This document shows positions 36,809 through 46,600 of a stretch of 64,000 nucleotides of DNA, piece after piece (the stretch's first letter is position 1; every line of letters starts with the position of its first letter). Origin of the DNA: Roseimaritima multifibrata (GTDB lineage Bacteria > Planctomycetota > Planctomycetia > Pirellulales > Pirellulaceae); assembly GCF_007741495.1 (NCBI RefSeq), contig NZ_CP036262.1:3286001-3350000 (forward strand), written 5' to 3'. The notes below the pieces were generated by a model. It was not told the origin of the DNA. It ran no database searches and worked only from the letters and a program-made list of their open reading frames with translations. The translations under genes were made by a program, and so were the position numbers.

Positions 36809-37967
36809 TGTCGACGTCTCCTTCAGACGAGCCACGATTGTCGTCTGAATGCAGCACCACCCGTTCCCCTACGTCGACGCCGCTTAGAACTTCTTGCCGT
36901 CCTGGCATTCCCAGGTTGCCGGTTTTAATCATACGCCGCTCAACGATTCCGTCAGGCAACACGACGTCCACGAATTCCAATTGCCCGATACGCACCACGG
37001 CGTCGGTGTTCAGGCATAGGTGGCGACGAATTCCTGCAGGAATCAGCAATCGACCGAACATCCCTTCGTACAAGTCCTCTGATTTTGGAAGGCTCGCTTT
37101 CACTAAGAAGGATCGGCTTGGTGCGTCCGCCTGCGGAACGATTTCGTCAACGGTAGCGCGGTAGACTCGGTTCAGTGCGTCCACTTTCACATCCAGTTCG
37201 TCGCCGGGCCGCAATTTCACTGCCAGATGTTCCATGACCGGAGCCTCCAGTCGCAGCGAGGTTTCGTCGTAGAGCGTTAGGATCGGCTGCCCGGGTTGAG
37301 CGATGTCGCCTGGTTCGGCGGTGCGGTCGACAATTCGGCCGCTTTTCGCTGCGGTCACGGTCGCGTACGAAAGCATGACTTCCGCCTCGCGGACGGCTTG
37401 CATCGCACGGGCTTCGTCAGCGATGGTCACCTGAAGGTCCCGGCTAGCGTCGTCGAAATCCGATCGCGATGCTGCGTTCTGTTCCTGCAGTGACTGCACT
37501 CGCTCAAATTGCTTTTCTGCCTGCTCGCGATTCGCCGTAGCGGCTTCCAACGCTCGCTTTGCTTGAGCCAATCGGCTTTGGTATTCCTGGTCGTTTAAAC
37601 GAATGAGCGTTTGCCCCTTTTCCACTTGATCGCCGGCGGTGACCGTGATCTCTTCGATGGTTGCCATCAGCTTGGCCGAGACAATCGTCCGGCTGGATGC
37701 CTTCAGAGTCCCGATCGCTTCTTCAATCGTTTCTTTGTCGACTTCATGAACCGTGTCCGTTGTTTGGTTGCCTAACCTCCCGCCCGCTTGAGGCTGCCAG
37801 CCCGGTTCGATCTTTTTCTCGAACATTCCCGACAGCCAAGCAACTGTGGCGATGAGGACGCCCATCGCTGCGATCATGCCGATCACCTTCGAGAGTCCGA
37901 AGAAGTTTTTTTTGAGGGCTAGCTTATTCAAAATTCCGTCTCTCGATTGGATGACTTGATACCACAT
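36801..37967 (-). CDS. RND efflux periplasmic adaptor (HlyD/MFP family)
   Basis: The 388-residue protein has an N-terminal anchor helix (VIGMIAAMGVLIATVAWL, about residues 28-45). A lipoyl-like half follows (IVSAKLMATIEEITVTAGDQVEKGQ), then a coiled-coil hairpin of about residues 130-205. The second lipoyl half (GRIVDRTAEPGDIAQPGQP) and beta-barrel and membrane-proximal domains complete the usual order. It bridges the RND permease at 33416-36808 to an outer-membrane channel encoded elsewhere. Export substrates cannot be read from it. Confidence 0.94.
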   Translation of the reverse strand: MWYQVIQSRDGILNKLALKKNFFGLSKVIGMIAAMGVLIATVAWLSGMFEKKIEPGWQPQAGGRLGNQTTDTVHEVDKETIEEAIGTLKASSRTIVSAKLMATIEEITVTAGDQVEKGQTLIRLNDQEYQSRLAQAKRALEAATANREQAEKQFERVQSLQEQNAASRSDFDDASRDLQVTIADEARAMQAVREAEVMLSYATVTAAKSGRIVDRTAEPGDIAQPGQPILTLYDETSLRLEAPVMEHLAVKLRPGDELDVKVDALNRVYRATVDEIVPQADAPSRSFLVKASLPKSEDLYEGMFGRLLIPAGIRRHLCLNTDAVVRIGQLEFVDVVLPDGIVERRMIKTGNLGMPGRQEVLSGVDVGERVVLHSDDNRGSSEGDVDNE

Positions 37968-38231
37968 TCAACTGGAGGGTCCGAACGGAATGGTTTCTCA
38001 GGCCATCCGTCGACTTCGTTGAAGTGCATTTCAGGTCCGTCGGGTAGGGCACTGTCTTTTGTCAACGCATTTCTTTTGTGCGTCGCCTAATTATGTTCGC
38101 GTCACAGTCGACGGGGTTCTTGGATCGTTTGGCTTTGGCTTTGCGGTTGGGGAATCCGGAAACGCGAAAGAGGCTTCAACGTTTGCAACGGACCACTCGA
38201 TCGCAGCCTGCGAAGGAATGGGCGGCTGGAA

Positions 38232-38858
38232 TTAACTGGCAGGTTTCTCGACCCAGAACCACCCACGCAGTTCGCCCTCTTTGAAATCGGTTGCATGATC
38301 GTTTGGATAGAGCTTGGCCAATTGGCTACTGATCATTGGAGGCATCTGATCTTTCGGACCATGGCACATCAAACATTCAGCCTTCAATTTGATCGGAAGC
38401 AACGCAGCCGAATTACCATTGGTGAGCGACACAAACTGCGGCGTGTCTACCTTGGCCTCCGTCATCGCTTTGGCCCAGGCTGGCGGTTGATTATTCGGAT
38501 TTCGTAGTCGTACGCCCGTCCTACCAATTTTAAGGGCGTGGCTTTCACTGACATCTGCGGCCATTTGGGGAGCCTCTTTCTGGCATACCTCAATCGCACC
38601 GGCCGGCCCCTGGTTGCCCATCGCTTCGGTCAATCGGCCGGAGAGCGTTTGAAACAACGCGTCCTTTGCCGCAAGCATGGCTTCCTTCTGTTCGTCGGAA
38701 GGTGTTTCGCCTTCAATGATGGCGACGGTTGCGGTTTCCTCGACCGCAGCTTCTTCAGCGACCGGAGACTGTTCCTTTTGGCAACCAACGTTTCCCAGTA
38801 AAACAACTCCCATGGCCGAAAGCACCCATAGGGAGACGGTTAGTCGTACGTTCATCAA
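38232..38858 (-). CDS. DUF3365 (Tll0287-like) haem-binding lipoprotein
   Basis: The 208-residue protein has a lipoprotein-like signal (VVLLGNVGC) followed by an acidic low-complexity linker (PVAEEAAVEETATVA). The DUF3365 domain includes AIEVCQKEAP, the LRNPNNQPPAWAKA segment, and a c-type haem motif CLMCHG near residue 172. Tll0287-like proteins are single-haem, PAS-like sensory or redox domains. It lies 264 bases upstream of the RND adaptor on the same strand and might be cotranscribed, although the spacing makes this uncertain. The ATG is preceded by GGGGAAAA rather than a standard ribosome site. Confidence 0.9.
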   Translation of the reverse strand: MMNVRLTVSLWVLSAMGVVLLGNVGCQKEQSPVAEEAAVEETATVAIIEGETPSDEQKEAMLAAKDALFQTLSGRLTEAMGNQGPAGAIEVCQKEAPQMAADVSESHALKIGRTGVRLRNPNNQPPAWAKAMTEAKVDTPQFVSLTNGNSAALLPIKLKAECLMCHGPKDQMPPMISSQLAKLYPNDHATDFKEGELRGWFWVEKPAS

Positions 38859-39221
38859 TATTTTCCCCGTTGAAGAACGACCCCGATTTCATGCTTCCCC
38901 GACGGAGCATCGCAAACGAATTGAAGTCGTATTCTTAAGCCAAATTCTCAGCCATTCCGCATTCACTTGGAATGAAACCTGTTCGTATTTCAAATCACGT
39001 TGCACGCCGCATACCGAACACTCACGATCCGAGATTTGTGTCTGTAAACGGAGTCACGCAGGCTTTTCGCTTGGGGGGAGCGTGCGGTTTGCAACCACAA
39101 GGTGTGCTCATGCGGACAGATAAGGCCGCGCCGAGGAACCAAGATCCTTCCGGCAACGCTCGTGCATCGACACTGTAAACAACGCTTGAGAACTTTCCGG
39201 GCTCCTTCGCAAAGACGCCAG

Positions 39222-39320
39222 GCATGAGGGGAAACGCATTTCGATTGCGCAACCGGGTAGCTGCCAGTGGTCAGCCCCCGGCGCAAGGCCGGAAACGGAA
39301 CTCTTCGGTAGGCTCGGAGG
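39222..39320 (+). repeat. Dispersed intergenic repeat, copy 3
   Basis: It shares GAAACGCATTTCGAT, TGCCAGTGGT-like and CCGGAAACGGAACTCTTC blocks in the same order with the copy at 13705-13815. The right part also matches 6150-6215. Confidence 0.7.
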
Positions 39321-39448
39321 GGCGAGGGAAGCCAGACTTTCGTCGCTTATAACCTTCAGGTTCCTCGCGAACGAACGTCCTTTTGCGGAGCTACTTTCGC
39401 GAAGCGAATGGCTACAATCTTTCCCCGCTTTTCCATTAAATAGACAGG

Positions 39449-39482
39449 TTGCGAGCCGTCCGGCAATCGGACTGAAAACACA
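39449..39482 (+). repeat. Solo, truncated copy of the 48.4-kb hairpin repeat
   Basis: GAGCCGTCCGGCAATCGG then CTGAAAACACA matches the left arm and loop of the tandem units at 48408-48886. The right arm is missing. Confidence 0.6.
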
Positions 39483-39606
39483 ATAAATTCGCTGGTCGTG
39501 ATGCGTCGGTCCGCTATGAAAACCGCCCGTCGTGCCAAAGTCGCTGGCATTGGGCGGTTGGTCTGCGTTACGAATCGGCAGACAGCGATTCGTGTTCGTG
39601 CTAACT

Positions 39607-40695
39607 TTATTTGGCTTCGGTGGAGAGCGAGTCTTTCAGTTGTTGGAAAGAAGCTTTGTGAAGCGTTTCGTGTCCCCCGTCAAAAATTTTCAACGATCCG
39701 AACTTTGCCGTTTTCGAGAAAACCACTTGGCGATCCTCTAGCATTTCCGTATCGGTTTGGGCGGGAACGTTTAGCGATAGCAGATCGACTAATTCTTCCG
39801 GGGAAACCGCGTCCTCGGGCGAACCATAGTGTTCGACCAAACGGTTCCAGAAACGGATCGAATGCGAGATGGGAACGCTACCGGTTCGGCCATCTAACAG
39901 ACCCGCATAAATACGAATCTCCGATGGTGCTTCGGCCGGAAAATCCCAATGAATGGGGGAGCGTTTTTTGCATTCGGCGGTATTAAGCGATCCGGCTGTT
40001 TTGGTACCAGACGGGGAAGTACTTGCGATCACATCATCGGCATACTTAGACCCTCGGCGGCGGGATTCGTGATACCAGTCTTCGATGTCCGAAATCGGCA
40101 CCCATGCTTGGCAAGCTTGCAAATCGTGTTTGGAACGCAGAAAGAAACCGAGTGTTGCCAAACCGCCGCCCGAGCCTCCCACAACTAAAATGTTTTCGCG
40201 GTCCACGTTGCCGTGTTTCAGGGCGTAGTCAATCGCATCATCGATGTCCGCAAGGGCTTTGTCGCTCATGCAGGCGTCGAAACTGCGATTGGGACCGCGG
40301 AAGTTGGGATGGACGTAATTCCAGTCCGCAGCGATCGCCATTTCTTCAAACGGAGTTTTCTGGCGAAAATCACCCGACCAGCTATGCAGGGCAACGATCA
40401 GTGGCGCCGGCTTTGATTTGGTGGTTGCGTAGAATTTAGACGGTTGAACCGATTGATCCACCGTGGAAACGATCTCAACTTCCCGGGCCTTGGGAGGGGA
40501 AGGTTTGGGCGACGGACTCCCTTTCGCGTTGATCGCGTCTTTTTTGAGGGCGTCGGACGCGACCGATGGGGATTCGAATCCGAGCGACAGGCCAGCGGCC
40601 AGACCCAGGACTAACAACGGGAGGAATCCCGATCGCTTCGATGTTGCAAATTCTGTTAGACGGGCGTCGTGATCGGTGGGGCGGTTTCGTTGCAT
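39607..40695 (-). CDS. Secreted alpha/beta hydrolase (prolyl-oligopeptidase/esterase type)
   Basis: From ATG 40695 the protein is 362 residues. It has an N-terminal hydrophobic segment (LPLLVLGLAAGLSLGF) and a Lys/Pro-rich linker. The hydrolase fold shows LIVALHSWSGD as oxyanion region, the nucleophile elbow GGSGGG near residue 180, and a late His in FDGGHETLHK. ATG 40773 is possible but adds 26 unrelated residues. Either start overlaps the 3' end of the giant hybrid kinase gene (by 40 or 118 bases), so translation is probably coupled to it. A peptidase or esterase activity is likely; the substrate is unknown. If the kinase senses an ester signal, a linked secreted esterase would be notable, but this is speculation. 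Confidence 0.85.
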   Translation of the reverse strand: MQRNRPTDHDARLTEFATSKRSGFLPLLVLGLAAGLSLGFESPSVASDALKKDAINAKGSPSPKPSPPKAREVEIVSTVDQSVQPSKFYATTKSKPAPLIVALHSWSGDFRQKTPFEEMAIAADWNYVHPNFRGPNRSFDACMSDKALADIDDAIDYALKHGNVDRENILVVGGSGGGLATLGFFLRSKHDLQACQAWVPISDIEDWYHESRRRGSKYADDVIASTSPSGTKTAGSLNTAECKKRSPIHWDFPAEAPSEIRIYAGLLDGRTGSVPISHSIRFWNRLVEHYGSPEDAVSPEELVDLLSLNVPAQTDTEMLEDRQVVFSKTAKFGSLKIFDGGHETLHKASFQQLKDSLSTEAK

Positions 40696-43600
40696 AGTGC
40701 TTGGATCGTTTCGAAGAGCTTTTCGGGTTGAATCGGTTTCGAGATATACGCGTCCATCCCCGCTTCTTTGCAACTGGCCCAGATTTGATCATCGCTGTGA
40801 GCCGTCATTGCAACGATCGGGAATCGCCGCGCGCCTGTCGGTATGTCTCGCATCCGTATCATTCTAGTAGCTTCGATGCCGTCCATGCGAGGCATGTCGA
40901 CGTCCATTAAGCAGATGTCGAATTCTTCCTGGTCAGCGATTTCGACCGCTTCGACTCCATCTTTCGCAAGGACGGCGACGTAAGCCTGCATTTCGAGGAT
41001 CCCGGAAATGACCTCGCGATTGATTACTCCGTCCTCGGCGACCAAAATTCGAGGACTGCGAGTGCGTGAGGGAGGATCCGTCGACACCGGTTCGTTGAAC
41101 GTCTCCGTCGGTTCAGGCGATCGTTCTATTATCGTTTCGTTTTTAGGGGCAATTGCCGGAACCGGGGCGTCGTCGTCGGACACCTGGCGTCGAGGATATT
41201 GAAGCATCTCAGCCGCTGCGGCAAGGATTTCCGGACACATTGCAGGTGACCGAATCTCGGTAAGCCATGGGACGGCGGGAACCGACGCGGTCGACGTTCC
41301 CGAACGTATCCAGAGGGTCGGCGTTTTAGTTGTACTGCAGTGATTCCAAACTTGGTCCGGAATTTCACCACTGCAGATAATCAAATCCAATTCACTCTCC
41401 AACATCGTGTCGATGGTCGAGGGAGACGTATCCGCTGGATTTGGTGAACATGCCATCGTTTTCGCCTGAACCGGTTTCAACGCATTGGCGATGGCATGCT
41501 GTGATGCCGGCAGGGGATCGATGATCATGATCTGTGGAGGCGGAAAGATTGCGATCGGTTCAACCAGTCGGTCCTGGTTCACCGTTGGCATCACCAAGGT
41601 AACGGTGAACGTACTGCCGTTGCCGAATTCACTTTCGACATCGATCGTACCTTCCATTCCCTCTGCCAATTCGCGGCAGATTGCCAATCCCAGACCCGTT
41701 CCGCCATACCGCCGCGTCATACTGCTATCGGATTGGGAGAAAGATTCGAAGACCTTATCGATATGCTCATGCGCGATGCCAATTCCGCTGTCCTGGACAG
41801 TGAACTGAATCGTGCTACTGCGACTGCTTTCCTCAACCGTGCGAATCGCCAAACAGATGTGTCCGGTTTCCGTAAATTTGATCGCATTGCCGACCAGGTT
41901 CATCAGAATCTGACGAATGCGAGAGGGATCGCCGATGACCGTACGTGGGAGGAATGGATCGAGATCACAGACCAGTTCCAGATTCTTCTGCCAAGCGGAC
42001 GCCGCTAACAGGCGACAGACTTCCCCGGCGACCTGGGATAGGTCGGTTGGGATCTGTTCCAGTTCCATCTTGCCCGCTTCCAATTTGGAGAAGTCAAGCA
42101 GGTCGTTGATCAGTGTCAACAACGATTGGCCGCTCAGTTCCACTGAATTTAGGTAGCCAATCAAACGTGAATCCTCGGTCGCTTTCGAAGCTAGGCACGT
42201 CATTCCAAGAATACCGTTCAGCGGAGTTCGAATTTCATGGCTGATGGTCGCCAAGAATCGACTTTTGGCTTCGTTTGCGGTGTTCGCTTGAACGATGGCT
42301 CGCTTTAGGTTGTCCTCGGTAGCAAGTAATTGTTCGTTGCTGACCGTCAGTTGGCGAGCGCGATCTTCAGCGGCCTGAGTTCGTTCTAAGACCCGTTGTT
42401 CCAAGGTGTCGTTGATTTGCTTCAAGCGAAGGAAACCATCCGCGTTTTCTAATGCCGCACCAGCGATCGTTGTCACGAAATCTGCGATGCGCTGCTCGTC
42501 GCAACCGTAGAGGTCTTTCAAATCGTAGTGAGTTACCAAAATGATGGCGACAGGATCCCCATGGAATGCAATGGGAGCCGCGATGGCGCTTCCCGTCGTC
42601 TCATGGAGTGGTGACGGATCGGGAGCGGTGCAGACCGCCTGGTGGGTCGCGAGTGCTTGTTCGATCAAATGATTATATTTTGTGACCCGGGCCTGGGCTC
42701 CGGAATCATCGATGTCTTCGGATAGGATTTCGGTGGTAATCTGATCGCCACTGACCTGGATTTTGACGATGTCGACATGTTGTCCTCGAAGCAACCGCCG
42801 TGCGGCGTCTCGAGCCTCGGCGTAGACCAGATCGGCCGAAAGTGCCTGAGCGATACGTCGGCCCGACTTGAGGACGTTCGAAAATCGATCCGCAAGCGAT
42901 AAGTTTGCGGTCTGCGTTGCGGTTTGCGGCGACGGTTCTGTACTCGATGAATAGAGCGATCTTAGATGCTCCAGGCGTCCCGCCAATGTTTCCGGAAAAC
43001 CATTTTTGGAAGAGTCGCCGAAATGATATAGTTCATCGAAAGCTTCAAGCGTTTCCAGTTCTTCGCATGGCATCCCCATTCGCGAAGCGACCTTTTGGCT
43101 TTTAGCAAAACAGGCGTGTGCCGCTCGCGTTTTGCCTTGGATGGCATTTAGGATTCCAAGTTCGCGCAAAGCATGCGGAAGGTCACCGGGGAACTTGCGA
43201 GCCATTGCGACGGCTTTTCGAATCGCCTTGTTGGCAGCCTTGAAATTTTTCTTGTAGCGGCGACCATCGCGGCGATTCGTTGCTTCCAGCCGCAGCCGGT
43301 AAGCGGTTCCCAGCCAAACAAAGCAAGGGAAGATGTAGGTGTTTAAGCTCCCCGCGTTGTTGCAGTAATCGATCGCATTCCTGAGCGTTTTGATGGCGTC
43401 GTCGATCCGGTTGTGATGCAGCAGAACACGGGCGAAACCAAGTTGTGTCTGTGCGTGGCTTTGGGCGTCCGGACGGTAACGGGCCGCTTCTTCGGTGATT
43501 CGCTCTAGCGGGAGGGTCTCGGGCAAGGCTCGAGCCCAGACGTCCAGGATAATACCAGTCGACTGGCGGTCGCCGACATTTCGGGCGGATTCGTAGACTT

Positions 43601-46600
43601 GGATCGCGGTGGTTACCGCTTCGTCCAGACGACCGGTTCGGTAGAGAGCATTGGCCTTTTGGTATTTGGCCATGTTCATTTCCCACACGTCACCAGTTTG
43701 CCGTAGCAGTTCAACGGCGCGTGAGGAGTCGGTGATCGTCGCTTCGTAATCACCTTCGGCTAATTTGACAACGCCTTTATAGTCAAGGCTTTGCCCTTGG
43801 CCCCACATATCCTCCTTTTCTGTTCGGATCTCCAGCGAACGGTCCAGGTAATGGTTTGCTCGCGTAAACCACCGCACCAGACTCATCGCAGGGCCGTGCT
43901 CGCTATAGACAAGTGCCAAGGTTAACGAAGGCGGAAAACGCTCGGCGTCGTTCATTGATCGCAGGTGATTGCTTAGCGTCCACAATTTGTGGCGGCTGAA
44001 CCAATAGACGTGGGAGAGCCGGCTGAGGAGCTGCAAACGAAGTTGATCAACTTCTGAAAGTTCCTTGTTGCGCACAACCCAATGGGCGGGGAGAAGGCTA
44101 TGGCAAGTTTGCACAACCGTTTGCACAACCAGACTGCCAAGCATCGCTGCGAAGGTCTTGGGAACTTGAACCCCGATCGCCGTCAAAGCCAACTCATAGT
44201 GCGTTGCGGCATCTGCAAACCGACCACGCTTAAAAGCCACTTCGCCGATCTTTTGTTGAACCCTGGCCTGATCGTGTCGGTCATGGGCGATTTCGAGAGC
44301 CTTGAACAGGTATTCGGAAGCCTCCTCGTACTTGCCCGCAAGTAAACAAACATGCCCCAACCGTTCACAAACGATGAACTCCGCTAAAGGTGCGTAACGC
44401 TCGACCCATTTTAACGCGATGCGAAACTGGTCATACGCGACCGATAGCGAGTAACGCTGACGCGCAATGTTGGCGGCCTGCATCGCGGTTTCAAACGCCT
44501 TCAGACCCTTTCCGGCGGCATCATAATGATGGGCCAGATCAAAGTAGTTGGTCGGATCGTGTTTCAGGAGAAAACGGACGGCACCGAGGTGGATGTATTG
44601 TTGTTCATCGTCGCGCAGGTAGTGCTGCATCTGGTGATGAATTTGATTTGCAGCGAAACAGAACCAACCTGGGCGCGGATCACGCCACAGCAAACGACGA
44701 TTTAAGGCGTCGTTTGTCATGTTGATCGTATCGGCAAGACTCTGTTCGGAGATCGCGGCAAGCAGTTCGACGTTGAATTGCTCACCCAACACCGCGGCGA
44801 TTGCCAGCAAGCGGCGATGATCCGGCGTTAAGCCAACCACTTGTTCATGGAGAAGTTCTGCAAGGGAATCGTCGCTGCGCAATGCTTCGTGAAGGGGAGT
44901 TTGTGCAATCCAACCGGAATTCGAACTGGTGACAACCTTCTGACGGATCAATCGGTTCAGGACGGCGATTGCCATTGCAGGATCCCCATCGGCTACTCGG
45001 GTGATCGACTGAGTAATCGTCGGATCCATTTTCCCGGCAGAGGACTGCAGACATTTCTCGACCTCGGCCTCCGAAAGGGGAGCCAGCTGAATGCAGTTGG
45101 TTTCGGAATAGGGCCGCAGCGTGTAGGTAACGTCGGCCGTTACCGCGCAGTAGAACGGATTGTGCTGTTCTTCGGCGGCAAAATCCATAACCGCTCGGAT
45201 CACTGTCCGAGTGAAATCATCGGAGCTGTCCAGTTCATCGAAAAGAAGCGCGATTCCACCGGTTGCACCCGCGATCACTTCGAGGAGTGCGGTCAATGCA
45301 TTCGCGGCGCGTTGACTTCCATGGGCTTCAATTCCAATGGTCCATTCCGCTTCAGGCCAAAATGCCGATAGCTCCGGCAGCCATTCGCTGAGGATTGGAG
45401 CATGCAACTGTGTTTTGGCGGAAACCTTTTTAGCAAGTTCGGGGTCATTGAGGCAAAGGCTGGTGATTTTCTCAAGAACCGGTTCAAGCGACTGCAACGG
45501 TTTTAGTGTTGACGTTTTCGAAACACTACCGCGAAAGACGTTGAAGCCGCCTGCCTTTGCGTCCAGACTGACCTCATCGAGGAATAGTCGACGTTGATTG
45601 ACATCGACGCCAGTGATCACGGTGACGATCCCTTCGCCGTTCTGAGCCGTCTCAAGCCCGGTCCGCACCTGTTCAAGTTCTGCATCGAAACCGATCAACG
45701 GCGTCTCAGCCAACTCCTGGCGAACGTCTTGAGTACCGATCGCAAACGATCCAAAAACCGTGGGGTCGCGATGAAAGAGGAGGATCTGTTCCAGGTCATG
45801 CGTTAGTGCGGCACCGGATTCGTATCGGTTGCGGGGATCGCGTCGGAGCAGCCTCGCAACTAAATCATCCAATGCTGCGGGGACCCGAATGCCTAGCTCT
45901 CGCAGACGAGCCGGTTCGATGCACAGTTGCTTTTCAAAGTAGTCGCTTGCGTTTTCGGCTTCGATAAACGGACGCCCGGCAACCATCCCATACAACAAAG
46001 CTCCCAACGAATAGAAATCGGAAGCTGCCGTCAGCGGGCGCGAAATCAATCCGCTCGCCTCAGGCGATACAAATCCCAGTTCATCCAGAGAGACGTCATG
46101 GGAAAATTTCAGATCCCCTCCGCTGATCGGTCTTTCGCGGATTTCAATATTAAAATCAGTATCGAAAAAGACGGTTCCGCTACTCAGCCAACCGTGGATG
46201 CGAGATCGCTGGTGCCATGATTCCAGGCAACGGGAAAGCGAAATGGCAATTTGTAGGGCATGGTCAAGCTGAAAGCAGGTCTTGAACATCCGGCTGTTCA
46301 GGGATTCCCCGCTGGGGGCGTCAAGAATCCGCGACACCCGTCCGTCATTGTCCCAGAATCGACGTTGCTTCAGACTGCCCTGCGGCTGTTGTTCTGCGTT
46401 GTGACGCCACTCGTTGCGAATGTGGCGAAACGTATCCGCTGAAACGTCTCGCGATTCCAACCACTCGGCCCAGTAATGGACGCCCGAGGAGCGACTTTCG
46501 ACAAGAAGACTTTTGATCGGACCGAAGCTCTCATGATCCGAGTTCGACTGGCCCGAGTTCGATTGGCCCGAGTTCGACTGGCCCGAGTTCGATTGGCCCG

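Larger units (their letters stand above)
38859..39606. other. 748-bp gap containing repeats
   Basis: No real gene is seen. It contains a copy of the dispersed repeat (39222-39320) and a half-copy of the hairpin repeat element (39449-39482). Confidence 0.6.
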
